From positions 1-50,606 of the forward strand of contig CAZOFA010000004.1 in the NCBI GenBank assembly GCA_964578975.1: a DNA stretch of 50,606 bases, given 5' to 3'. Each line of letters begins with the position of its first letter. Position 1 is the stretch's first letter. The translations under genes were made by a program, and so were the position numbers. The stretch comes from CAYRUP01 sp964578975. Its GTDB lineage: Bacteria > Pseudomonadota > Gammaproteobacteria > DSM-16500. Shown here one piece after another: positions 1-7,314 of this stretch. Under the pieces are notes generated by a model, which had not been told where the DNA came from, searched no databases, and saw only the letters and a list, made by a program, of their open reading frames with translations.

Positions 1-66
1 GTTATATTTAAAAACTCTCAAGTTGAGCAGATTCTTGTTGATGCAGTTAATCATAATGAGACGTGA
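1..66 (+). CDS. C-terminal end of a gene entering from the left (partial)
   Basis: Frame 1 is open from the first base to a TGA at 64-66 and encodes 21 residues ending in VNHNET. Composition is protein-like, and a palindromic repeat follows 15 bases later, as it does after several genes here. Too little is present to assign a family. Confidence 0.4.
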   Translation, partial: VIFKNSQVEQILVDAVNHNET

Positions 67-79
67 CCCTCTATAACCG

Positions 80-124
80 CGTCATTGCGAGCCCAGCGTT
101 TTTTGCTGGGCGTGGCAATCCAGG
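80..124. repeat. REP-like palindromic repeat (GTCATTGCGA…GCAATCCAGG family)
   Basis: The copy begins with GTCATTGCGAG and ends with GCAATCCAGG. Inside is a hairpin of CCCAGC and GCTGGG arms around a T-rich loop, enclosed by ATTGC/GCAAT. It lies between the end of the partial gene and the convergent end of the outer-membrane protein gene, so it may also terminate transcription. Related copies lie near 12.9, 22.0, 35.6 and 50.6 kb. Confidence 0.8.
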
Positions 125-138
125 TTTTTAATTTTCAA

Positions 139-957
139 TCAAGATTCATCAAAACGATAATTCACCCCAATTTTGAATAAATTAGCGTGAAAATTAGCGC
201 TGGTTGAAAGAGGACTTGTCAGCGATTGCACCGGTATACCAAAACCCGCTTGTGTATTGGCGACAGAAGCATTTGTGTTAACGGACGGTACGCGCATATA
301 TAAATATTCAAACAGGAAAGACACATGCGAAGATGCAGCCACTTCAACACCGGCACCCACTACCCAACCGATTTTATTTTGCGAAAGACTGCTACTACCG
401 TTTCCTGCTAAAGCAGAAGTATCACTAAAACTATTTCGTACAGTGATTTCGCTCATTGCCATACCACCGGTGAGATACAAAAGACTCGGTAAGTAACGTT
501 CGTTTAAATACCCCACCCGTCCACGCACCATAAACGCCCAATCGGTTCGCATATTAGTATAAAGAGAAAATTGATCTGAATTATCGGGATAAGTGATGTT
601 GGTCGTATTAGAAGAACTCAGCGGCAATGTCGTGTAATCTAATGCAACACCAAACAACAATTTCTTATACAACCAGTCATGCCCTGCTTGGACACCAATT
701 ATGAGATTGCTTGGATTCTTTGTCCATGAGCCTGCGTTATTTACCGCATTGATATCCGCGGGCGTTGTAAAATAAGAAGTGCTCGTTACATTTCCTGCAT
801 CCGTTGTCACTTGATTATTTGCAAATCCACCTCCTAAATAGGCGCCGACATAAGGACGTTGCCAATTAAAAGTATTTGCATATAGCGTAACGGGAAATAA
901 TAAAAATAAAAAAAAGAAAAAATAATATATGTTTGGTCGCTGAGTCGCTAACATCAT
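139..957 (-). CDS. Outer-membrane beta-barrel protein (Omp25/OmpA-barrel-like)
   Basis: The protein is about 272 residues with a signal peptide: a Phe/Leu-rich core ending near LYA, then NTFNW. Alternating hydrophobic/polar beta-strand segments follow, ending in FKIGVNYRFDES, the amphipathic last strand typical of barrels. Gly/aromatic stretches such as GAYLGGGFANN and VRGRVGYLNERYLPSLLYLTGG fit the small surface-barrel family (Omp25/OmpW-like, OMP_b-brl). The start chosen is the ATG at 957, because AAAGGA lies 6 bases upstream of it; the in-frame ATG at 972 has no ribosome-binding site. It is transcribed toward the window edge and is divergent from the secreted-protein pair at 1025. Probable role: surface protein in the outer membrane; no substrate can be inferred. 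Confidence 0.75.
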   Translation of the reverse strand: MMLATQRPNIYYFFFFLFLLFPVTLYANTFNWQRPYVGAYLGGGFANNQVTTDAGNVTSTSYFTTPADINAVNNAGSWTKNPSNLIIGVQAGHDWLYKKLLFGVALDYTTLPLSSSNTTNITYPDNSDQFSLYTNMRTDWAFMVRGRVGYLNERYLPSLLYLTGGMAMSEITVRNSFSDTSALAGNGSSSLSQNKIGWVVGAGVEVAASSHVSFLFEYLYMRVPSVNTNASVANTQAGFGIPVQSLTSPLSTSANFHANLFKIGVNYRFDES

Positions 958-1024
958 GATGAGTCCTTTCATTTTATTGCCAATAGTGTATCCTATGATC
1001 CTCTAAGATAACAGGGATGCTATC

Positions 1025-1672
1025 GTGAAAAAATTTAAGTTTTTTTCTATTATCCTATTTTTTTCTTACGCGCTAATTTTGCGTGCATTTGCAGAAACGC
1101 AGGCAAATTTTATGACGCCACGTGATTTAGAAAATAATGATTCTGCTTCGAATCTCAGTTTACAAAATAATCGCAATGCTGCTGCAACTGTTTATGGAAT
1201 TTATGTCAGACAGTATGCTTATGTGACGCCAGGACAAAGCTGCAATACCGCAACCGTTATTTATTCCACCACCAACAATACAACAGCAGGCGCTTTCGTG
1301 ATGCCGACGTTGATTAATGCGGGCAAAAAAGCCGTGGTGGGCAGTAATTATCTTTACAATATGATTTATGAAACGATTTATTATGAAAATATTATTATTC
1401 CTTCCTCGCCGCCTGGTTGTGCACTTCCTGGCTGTACCTGGGGTAGTGACACAACCCGTTATAATTGGTGTATTTTTTTAGGTGCATTAGCGCCTGTCTC
1501 AACGACAACGGGCTATACTGCGAACGTGCCACCGTCAACGGATTTTGCATCCAGCACAGGTATTTATAATTATGATTTAGTCAATAATTATAATTATTTG
1601 GGTCCTATTTCTTGCAATGATAGAACACTGACATGCACGAGTGCGAGTCAACAAACCCAATCATTTTCTTAA
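1025..1672 (+). CDS. Secreted Cys-containing protein, paralogue A
   Basis: A 215-residue protein starting at GTG (1025), with a clear signal peptide (MKKFKFFSIILFFSYALILRAFA, then ETQ). The mature part has paired cysteines (GQSC; PPGCALPGCTWG; WCIF; ISCNDRTLTC) that could form disulfides in the periplasm or outside. Motifs shared with the next gene are MTPRDLENND, VGSNYLYNMIYE, LPGC.W, and YDL…LGPISCNDRTLTC near the C-terminus. The two genes are therefore a tandem duplication: stop TAA at 1670-1672, next start 14 bases later. I do not recognise the family. The dense Asn/Ser/Thr and small size resemble secreted Legionella/Coxiella hypothetical proteins, but that is impression only. Confidence 0.8.
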   Translation: MKKFKFFSIILFFSYALILRAFAETQANFMTPRDLENNDSASNLSLQNNRNAAATVYGIYVRQYAYVTPGQSCNTATVIYSTTNNTTAGAFVMPTLINAGKKAVVGSNYLYNMIYETIYYENIIIPSSPPGCALPGCTWGSDTTRYNWCIFLGALAPVSTTTGYTANVPPSTDFASSTGIYNYDLVNNYNYLGPISCNDRTLTCTSASQQTQSFS

Positions 1673-1686
1673 TGAGGACACGCCGG

Positions 1687-2376
1687 ATGTTTAAAATAAA
1701 AAAATATGGGATTTGTCTGCTAAGCATTCTCTCTTCAATGAGTGTGCATGCAGCATCACAAAATCCAACTGCGCATGCGTTGATGACCATGCGTGATCTG
1801 CAAGGCCCCGATTTATCCAACATTACTCTTATCAATAACACCGGCGCACCTATTACAGTGTCGGGTTTATTTATTGCAAGTTTTGATGTGAATGATTGTT
1901 CTGCTTGTTTTGGCGGTATCGTGTCTGGAGATAATTTAGGTGGTGCTGTTGTTGCGCCAACAACATTTAATGTAAACCAAGCAGTTCCCATTGGTTCTAA
2001 TTTTTTATATAACATGCTTTATAACGGTATTTATTATATTAAAAACACCGCAGGTTCATCCCCCTGCTCTTTACCGGGGTGTTCTTGGCCCGGCGATAAT
2101 CCTTCCGTGACAGGATGGTGTATCACGATCAATGTGGTTTCACCCAACTCAAGCTACACATTTTCAAATTATGTAAATGGCGCAAATCCACCCGCGAATG
2201 CGCCTGCGTATTCCAATGCAGGCAATTCAACGCCTTTTAGTTATAAGTATGATTTAATTAATCCGAACACATTAGGTGTCGGTAATGCTTGTTTGGGCCC
2301 TATCACATGCGATGATAAAACACTCACTTGTCATGTCGCGACAGCACAGAATGAATCGTTTCAGCCTTATAGTTAG
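1687..2376 (+). CDS. Secreted Cys-containing protein, paralogue B
   Basis: A 229-residue protein with signal peptide MFKIKKYGICLLSILSSMSVHA. The start at 1687 is chosen because TGAGGA (1673-1678) sits 8 bases upstream. In-frame ATGs at 1672 (overlapping the upstream stop as TAATG) and 1633 lack a ribosome-binding site. It shares the order of conserved blocks with paralogue A: MTMRDLQGPD, an N-rich segment, a central Cys region, IGSNFLYNMLYNGIYYI, SLPGCSWPGD, GWCITI, YDLIN, LGPITCDDKTLTC. The extra pair DCSACF is specific to this copy. Probably co-transcribed with paralogue A. Function unknown; exported, likely disulfide-bonded. Confidence 0.8.
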   Translation: MFKIKKYGICLLSILSSMSVHAASQNPTAHALMTMRDLQGPDLSNITLINNTGAPITVSGLFIASFDVNDCSACFGGIVSGDNLGGAVVAPTTFNVNQAVPIGSNFLYNMLYNGIYYIKNTAGSSPCSLPGCSWPGDNPSVTGWCITINVVSPNSSYTFSNYVNGANPPANAPAYSNAGNSTPFSYKYDLINPNTLGVGNACLGPITCDDKTLTCHVATAQNESFQPYS

Positions 2377-2401
2377 ATCATTTCATTGTCGTCATTGACG
2401 A

Positions 2402-3130
2402 TCAAACTGTACACTTACCGTTGTGCCGTCTTTTATTCTCCTCTAGAAGTGCCTCTTCTAAAAGGCTTGCATGTTTACAACACGAGACTCCATCATTTTT
2501 CAATTCTTCAATTAAATAAATAAGACCTTCTTTTGCCCTTTCAAAATATTTATCAAAATGTTTTTTAGTTGCTTGCGTCGTATTTAACATAGATGCTATT
2601 TGTCCATTTTGAATAGTGAATAGTTCATAGGAATCTTCCGCTATTTTTTCAATAACAAAAGCAGTGTGACCTATCTGAATAACTAGGTTTTCTGGGTTAG
2701 ATTTAAATGATGTTAGAATATCATTGCTTGTTATTCTATTGTGTTCCAATTCCAACGCTCTGGCACAAATACTACTATTCAGTCCAGAAATTTTCAATTT
2801 TCCAATTAAAGAAAAAGTACCTTCTGTTTCGATAAGTTCATCGAAAGTCTTTTGTTTTATTATCTTACCCGAATTAATTACTTGGTTTCCGTTATGAGTA
2901 GTGAATAATTCATAGGTATTTTTTTCAATCTCTCTAACAACTAAACAAACGTTTCCAACTTTGACTAAAAAATTTCCTGATTTATACTTAAATAATTTTG
3001 ATGACTCATGGTTTGCTATTTCGTTAAATTTTTTACTCGTTTTAGTCAATTTTGCTTGTTCTTGACGAGATGTTTCACTAAAAATTTGTAATGTCATTTC
3101 ATCTGGAAGATTATCAAAAAATCTAAACAT
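2402..3130 (-). CDS. F-box protein with a duplicated C-terminal module (putative effector)
   Basis: The N-terminus (residues 4-45) fits an F-box: FFDNLPDEMTLQIF, then a region ending LTKTSKKFNEIANHES. The LPDE…IF and final LxxxSKxFxxxA pattern is the Skp1-binding helix set of eukaryotic F-box proteins. Bacterial copies are known as translocated effectors that recruit host SCF ubiquitin ligase. The rest consists of two related modules, residues 53-130 and 148-230. Each has a hydrophobic strand pair ending in YELFT (73-77 and 168-172), then NG, KxFD, an LxxLK helix, a G…S.C..A motif and LE. There is no signal peptide. AGGTGG lies 6 bases before the ATG at 3130. The F-box call is by pattern; the effector role is inference. 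Confidence 0.7.
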   Translation of the reverse strand: MFRFFDNLPDEMTLQIFSETSRQEQAKLTKTSKKFNEIANHESSKLFKYKSGNFLVKVGNVCLVVREIEKNTYELFTTHNGNQVINSGKIIKQKTFDELIETEGTFSLIGKLKISGLNSSICARALELEHNRITSNDILTSFKSNPENLVIQIGHTAFVIEKIAEDSYELFTIQNGQIASMLNTTQATKKHFDKYFERAKEGLIYLIEELKNDGVSCCKHASLLEEALLEENKRRHNGKCTV

Positions 3131-3230
3131 AACTTACCACCTCGTTTATTTGCTCTGGTCGCTCACCATGCGTTTTTGCAATCCAGGCGCATCATACATG
3201 AACTTGGCACACTTCTCTCTTATAAAAAGA

Positions 3231-3243
3231 GGGGTCAGACCCC
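3231..3243. terminator. GGGGTCAGACCCC palindrome after the toxin–antitoxin pair
   Basis: A 13-base near-perfect palindrome. Read on the minus strand it lies just past the antitoxin stop (3271) and is followed by TCTTTTTAT, so it can act as a short intrinsic terminator. The stem is only 4-5 bp, so efficiency is uncertain. A degenerate GCAATCCAGG repeat end lies at 3178-3187. Confidence 0.4.
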
Positions 3244-3270
3244 GAGCATCTTTTTACTGTTTTTATTGCG

Positions 3271-3585
3271 TTATCCAACAACCACTTTAAAGTGAATTTT
3301 CTTCAATTTTTGAATCACATGAAAAATAAAAAACAAAGATTTACTTGTTGGATTTCCGCTTGGACTTAGCATGCGCATAATACTTTTTGGATTTTTTTCC
3401 ATAAATTTCGATAATACTTCAAATGTAATTGTTGCATTAATATAATCACGAAGTATTGCTTTACCCACATCAACATCGCCTGATAATAATTCTGTTACTG
3501 CTTCAGATAACATTGCTTCGCAAAATTTTTTATCTTTTCTAGCACGCGCCATGACTGTTGCTTTAAAATCTTTTGTAAGCGACAT
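3271..3585 (-). CDS. HigA/HI1420-type antitoxin (HTH)
   Basis: A 104-residue DNA-binding antidote protein. The family-typical blocks are LTKDFKATVMARARKD, AVTELLSGDVDVGKAILRDYINATI, and the HTH segment KNPKSIMRMLSPSGNPTSKSLF, which matches the HI1420-like antidote proteins (Cro/C1-type HTH). It starts 2 bases after the toxin stop, with GAGGT inside the toxin's 3' end as ribosome-binding site. The two are therefore one operon in toxin-first order, as in HigBA. It should neutralise the toxin and repress the operon through the palindrome at 3928-3949. The last 15 residues (KLKKIHFKVVVG) are Lys-rich and vary in this family. Confidence 0.85.
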   Translation of the reverse strand: MSLTKDFKATVMARARKDKKFCEAMLSEAVTELLSGDVDVGKAILRDYINATITFEVLSKFMEKNPKSIMRMLSPSGNPTSKSLFFIFHVIQKLKKIHFKVVVG

Positions 3586-3587
3586 AA

Positions 3588-3920
3588 TTAAGACCTCAAT
3601 TTTGTTTTACGTTGTTTGTACTCAGTCCATTTCTGTTTAGCTAATTTAATATCCTTTGATTGCTTTTTTTTATTCCCACCACAAAGTAAGATGATTAGCT
3701 CATTCCCATCTTTGCCAAAATAAATCCTATATCCAGGACCAAAATCAATTTTATATTCAAATACCCCTTCACCAACTCCTTCCACACGTGAAAAGTTCCC
3801 CTGCTCTAACCGATAAAGAGCAGTTGTGATTTTAGCCGCCGATTCACTATTCAGTTTATCAAACCATCTAGCAAAATAAGATTGGCCATTATTATCGATA
3901 TATTCTTTTGTTGTTGGCAT
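3588..3920 (-). CDS. RelE/ParE-superfamily toxin (HigB/HI1419-type)
   Basis: A 110-residue toxin of the HI1419-like 'addiction module killer' group. Diagnostic features are ARWFDKLNSESAAKITTALYRLEQGNFS, then EYKIDFGPGYRIYFGKDGNELIILLCGG, then KKKQSKDIKLAKQKW. The RIYF strand and Lys-rich C-terminal helix are the RelE-fold core. Relatives are mRNA-cleaving ribosome-dependent RNases. No part appears missing. The start ATG at 3920 follows TATAAT (minus strand, 3928-3923) by only 2 bases. The message may therefore be leaderless from a farther promoter, or the start may be further in; I see no ribosome-binding site. Confidence 0.85.
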   Translation of the reverse strand: MPTTKEYIDNNGQSYFARWFDKLNSESAAKITTALYRLEQGNFSRVEGVGEGVFEYKIDFGPGYRIYFGKDGNELIILLCGGNKKKQSKDIKLAKQKWTEYKQRKTKLRS

Positions 3921-3927
3921 ACATTAT

Positions 3928-3949
3928 ATGGTAACTTATATGTTACCAT
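3928..3949. promoter_or_regulatory. Operator-like palindrome of the toxin–antitoxin operon
   Basis: A perfect inverted repeat, ATGGTAAC, 6-base spacer, GTTACCAT, lies 7 bases upstream of the toxin start. It overlaps TATAAT (3923-3928, minus strand) and sits next to TTGATA (3951-3956, minus strand). Position and symmetry fit the autoregulatory operator bound by the HTH antitoxin. Confidence 0.65.
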
Positions 3950-4100
3950 CTATCAAGTAGTTCTTTATGTGTTGTCGCACTTCGCGTGAGATTCTGCCTG
4001 GGCAATGCAACCACAGAAATCGGTTACAAAACTTTCGAGCAATGATAGTTCGTTTTTTAATTCGGGCGATCAAACTGGGACGCAAAATCGGGAAGAAAAA

Positions 4101-5396
4101 TTAGCTTCCAAAACTTCTTCCAAGGGAATGGGTAATACTGGTTAAAAATAGATTTCTATAAATATCAAAACATAAATTTTCCAACGGAACCTGAGTATTT
4201 GCAGTTGCAGCAATTGCAAAGTTTGTTTTTGTCACGTAAACAAAAGTCGCATAATACCCATCTGTTTCGCCAGAATGCCACCACATCGTATTATCTGGTG
4301 CAATTTCTTGTTCCTTAATCACACCATAACTATATCCTCTTGATTCACCATAAGCAGGTATAACTCGCCCTGCAAGGCAATTTGAATCATCCGTGCCCGT
4401 ACATACAGTTTCTTTTTTAAATTTTCTTAGCTGTTCTGGTGCAAGGATATTGTCGGTTAGTAACGCTCGTATCCAAATGACCAAATCCTCTGAATTTGAA
4501 ATCATCCCACCCGCTCCACGAACACAAGACAGACTGTTATGAGTCACGTCTTGATTGTAAAACGGGCTGGTCGGCGTACGATTATAGCCATGCACAAGAT
4601 TATCAATCGTTAACGGATTTTGCTTCATTTCATAAAGCGTATGCGTTAACTGTAAAGGATTAATTAAACGTTCTTTTAAGAGATCCGCAAAACTTACATT
4701 GCGGTGCTCGGTGGTTGCAATTATTTTATTAATAATTTCTTCAGCTAAAATGTAATTGGTACTTGAATATGACCACCCTTCACCTGGTTGTAACGGACAA
4801 TAAGGTGTTTCCGCAGAAAATCGATTGCATAATGGACCATGGCTATAGCCCCAATTAAGCAACTCGTTGACCTTCCAAATACGTTCTGGATCTTTTGCAA
4901 TTTCGTGATCAAAATTATTATCATGCGCATAATCAAACGTTCCAGCGGTCATATGCAATAGCTGATCAATTGTCATATTTTTCCACGCAGGATATTCATC
5001 GCCCAACCAAGAACCAACCGTATCCGTTAACTTAACTTTTTTCTCGCTTTCGAGTTGTAATAAAATAGCAGCAGTAAATGATTTAGTGGTGCTACCAATT
5101 TCAAACAGACTATTTTTTCCAATCGGTGTGGTGCCGCCTTTTTCTGTTGTGCCACTACAGAAGGTGAGCAATATCGGACGTGGTTGATTTGCAAAACTCA
5201 GTGTGATTTGAATACCAGGAATATTATTTTTTAAACGGAAAATATCAAGCTTGTTTTGAATTTTCTTAATGCATTGGGCATCACATTGCAAGACTGGTTT
5301 TGGATCGCACGGGAGTATCTCTTTAGCATAGCTCGCGCCGGAAAATAACAGCATACACACTGCTATTGTTAATGATTTGACCACACCGCTAGACAT
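4101..5396 (-). CDS. Exported serine beta-lactamase-like hydrolase (class C / PBP4* fold)
   Basis: About 431 residues from the ATG at 5396, with signal peptide MSSGVVKSLTIAVCMLLFSGASYA. An in-frame TTG at 5447 gives a longer, unlikely form. The catalytic S-x-x-K is FEIGSTTKSF (Ser102/Lys105 from the ATG). The second motif region is GWSYSSTNYILAEEII, where the usual Y-x-N is Y-S-S. The third motif is WWHSGETDGY, replacing KTG. Such proteins (EstB, PBP4*, LACTB-like) are periplasmic esterases, D-Ala peptidases or lactamases; the YSS and HSG motifs favour an esterase/peptidase over a true AmpC. It lies downstream of a membrane protein on the same strand. Substrate not determinable. Confidence 0.8.
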   Translation of the reverse strand: MSSGVVKSLTIAVCMLLFSGASYAKEILPCDPKPVLQCDAQCIKKIQNKLDIFRLKNNIPGIQITLSFANQPRPILLTFCSGTTEKGGTTPIGKNSLFEIGSTTKSFTAAILLQLESEKKVKLTDTVGSWLGDEYPAWKNMTIDQLLHMTAGTFDYAHDNNFDHEIAKDPERIWKVNELLNWGYSHGPLCNRFSAETPYCPLQPGEGWSYSSTNYILAEEIINKIIATTEHRNVSFADLLKERLINPLQLTHTLYEMKQNPLTIDNLVHGYNRTPTSPFYNQDVTHNSLSCVRGAGGMISNSEDLVIWIRALLTDNILAPEQLRKFKKETVCTGTDDSNCLAGRVIPAYGESRGYSYGVIKEQEIAPDNTMWWHSGETDGYYATFVYVTKTNFAIAATANTQVPLENLCFDIYRNLFLTSITHSLGRSFGS

Positions 5397-5453
5397 ATTT
5401 TTCCCGCAAGCTACCACTCTGGTCAATAATAGTACTGTTAATGCCAAAATATG

Positions 5454-6476
5454 TCAACTATTTGCCGCTCTCTTTTTTAAATCCTCAAAACGCTTGTTTA
5501 CGCGCACTGGACGGTTTTCTACAATATTTCCAACTTGCCTCAATCCAATTATCCAAAATAACAATGGCACGATATACATCCAACAGACTAAATAAAGCAT
5601 GTAATCGGATGCTTCAGGGACAGAAAGATCATTTGAATTTGCGCGTTCTATCGCTTCATAAGAAAATGTTGAAAAACGAAATAATTGAAATAACACTAAG
5701 TAAAGAATAGGCATGACACCAGGTTTTTTGATTAACCAAATTAAACCAATTAACATGGTGACCACCAAAATGCATACTGTTGTGATAAATGAGCTCGAAT
5801 AAATATTATTCTCTTGCATGAGTCGGATAAGTTGCCAAACAATATCTGCAAAAATCAACGCACACCCAGGAATCAAATAACGATTAGTTTTTTTAACCAG
5901 AATAAATCCAACTAGACACGTTAATGCAACGATTATCATGGGAAGTGTAAAATGCACACTTAATTTTTGGCTAATATAATCAGATAATAAATATGCGATA
6001 AATACCGATAAAAATATATATTCCGTACTGACATCATGTAAAAACCATTCTGGGGGTAGTATTAAACAAAATATATTTTTTAACCCATATACAATGCAAA
6101 AACCAGCTAACAAGCTACCTAACAACGCTTGATTGGTAAAACCGGTATAGAAACAAATACCAGTGATCGACACAATCAAAAAAGAAATCCAAAAGAATAG
6201 CTTATATTTATTATATTTGGTGAGTAGCCAAGCTTCCCGTGCAAAATCCCATAAAGAACTTGGGTTGCCGCGTTCATTGCGCTTCTGCCACCACTGAGAA
6301 AAATGGGGTGTCAGCATAAAAAGCACCATGGCAGTCGTTACCGAATAAATTTCCTGTGTCCATAGCTTATAATAAAGATTATAAATAAAGCTGATCGCGC
6401 TCAGTGCAAAAAACAGATAGCGCCATTTGAGGTTTTGAATTTGATAGGCAATGGTGAGGAAAACGATCGTAGGCAT
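5454..6476 (-). CDS. Multi-pass membrane protein of unknown function
   Basis: A 340-residue protein with about 9-10 hydrophobic segments covering nearly its whole length; examples are KLFFWISFLIVSITGICFY, LSVHFTLPMIIVALTCLVGF and FITTVCILVVTMLIGLIWLI. It has short Lys/Arg loops and a basic C-terminal tail (VRVNKRFEDLKKRAANS). AAGGAC precedes the ATG at 6476 by 7 bases. I do not recognise the family; no transporter signature or catalytic motif is evident. The hydrolase gene downstream on the same strand may be co-transcribed (57 bases between stop and next ATG). Confidence 0.7.
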   Translation of the reverse strand: MPTIVFLTIAYQIQNLKWRYLFFALSAISFIYNLYYKLWTQEIYSVTTAMVLFMLTPHFSQWWQKRNERGNPSSLWDFAREAWLLTKYNKYKLFFWISFLIVSITGICFYTGFTNQALLGSLLAGFCIVYGLKNIFCLILPPEWFLHDVSTEYIFLSVFIAYLLSDYISQKLSVHFTLPMIIVALTCLVGFILVKKTNRYLIPGCALIFADIVWQLIRLMQENNIYSSSFITTVCILVVTMLIGLIWLIKKPGVMPILYLVLFQLFRFSTFSYEAIERANSNDLSVPEASDYMLYLVCWMYIVPLLFWIIGLRQVGNIVENRPVRVNKRFEDLKKRAANS

Positions 6477-6560
6477 TGATTACGTCCTTGTAGATTCTTT
6501 CGTAGGGTTATTATGCTAAGAAACCAAATGATTTTCTACTGTCATCCTTATTTAGTATGC

Positions 6561-6681
6561 CTTCCCCTTCCCCTTCCCCTTCCCGCGCACTCGTGCCCCC
6601 CCCCCGGTGGGGGGCCCCGGGGCGGTTTTTTTAATNNNNNNNNNNGGCTCGGGCACGCACACGGGCTCGGGCACGAGTGCG
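6561..6681. repeat. GC-rich inverted repeat interrupted by a 10-N assembly gap
   Basis: The stretch 6477-6705 has no gene. It starts with CTTCCC repeated four times (6561-6584), then CGCACTCGTGCCC (6586-6598) and runs of C and G. Ten Ns (6636-6645) follow, then GGCTCGGGCACGCACACGGG and finally GGGCACGAGTGCG (6669-6681), the exact reverse complement of 6586-6598. It is thus a large hairpin that the assembly could not cross. Its right part matches the element at 32925-33000. It probably terminates the minus-strand regulator gene that ends at 6706. The true length of the missing part is unknown. Confidence 0.75.
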
Positions 6682-6705
6682 GAGTGGGAAGAATTAATCA
6701 GGCAG

Positions 6706-7307
6706 TTACATTTGGCCAGGCCTAAAGCCACATTGGATCAGCTTCATGATCAGTTCCGATTTTTTCTGACAATCTAATTTCATCTTTATATTTTCCAGGT
6801 GCGTCTCAACTGTTCGCGGAGAATACACAATTTTTTTGCGGTAAAGCGAATGGTTTGCCCTAACATAAAATAATAAATACATTCTTTTTCACGTTTGGAA
6901 AATGAAACAAGATGGTTATTGGGATTGATTAATTCAGATTTTTTTCGTTCCGTGATATCAAACGATGTGCCAATAAAGCCAGTCACCTTCCCAGCATCAT
7001 CAAAAACCGGTGCTTTATGGGATAAAAAAATTTTTGTGGATTTTCCATCAAGTGACAGACAATGTTCTTCGATGGAAAGCGCGACTCCTGTTTCCATAAT
7101 CTTGATATCATTTTTTCGCGCTTCATCAGCAAATTTTCTATCCCATCCCAGCATTTCAAAAAAATTATGCATGCTTTTACCAACGGCTTCATCGACTGTC
7201 ATACCAAACTGTTTGGCCTCGGCTTCATTACAGCCGAGAAGCACGCTATTTTTATCACACCAATAAACCGGCTCTGGTAAGTAATTTAATATATCTAAAT
7301 AATTCAT
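6706..7307 (-). pseudogene. PAS–LuxR-type regulator with a frameshift in the HTH
   Basis: Residues 1-120 form a PAS domain (LPEPVYWCDKNSVLLGCNEAEAKQFG…, GKVTGFIGTSFDITERKKSE). A LuxR/GerE HTH then begins, FSKREKECIYYFMLGQTIRFTAKKLCI, and the frame runs into a stop at 6786. In the −1 frame the rest of the HTH reads SPRTVETHLENIKMKLDCQK… to a TAA at 6706-6708. One extra T near 6822 (ATTCTCC for ATTTCTCC) would restore a normal 200-residue protein. It is therefore either a recent inactivating deletion or a sequencing error; the nearby assembly gap makes an error plausible. It starts 7 bases after the MACPF-like gene stops and is probably in the same operon. The intact relative is at 9071. Confidence 0.8.
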
Positions 7308-7314
7308 TTAAAAA

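Noticed and set aside
80..124. The palindromic repeats as a CRISPR array
   Set aside because: Copies are kilobases apart, variable and self-complementary; there are no regular spacers and no cas genes.
3950..4100. Gene remnant between the toxin operator and the hydrolase
   Set aside because: No frame longer than a few dozen codons and no recognisable protein; only a degenerate repeat-like stretch near 3985-4010.
4101..5396. Calling the serine hydrolase an AmpC beta-lactamase resistance gene
   Set aside because: SxxK is present, but YxN is YSS and KTG is HSG, which fits esterase/peptidase relatives better than AmpC.
6513..6725. An open frame across the assembly gap with proline/leucine-rich translation
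   Set aside because: It runs through the Ns and the CTTCCC/GC-rich repeat; composition reflects the repeat and no ribosome-binding site is present.
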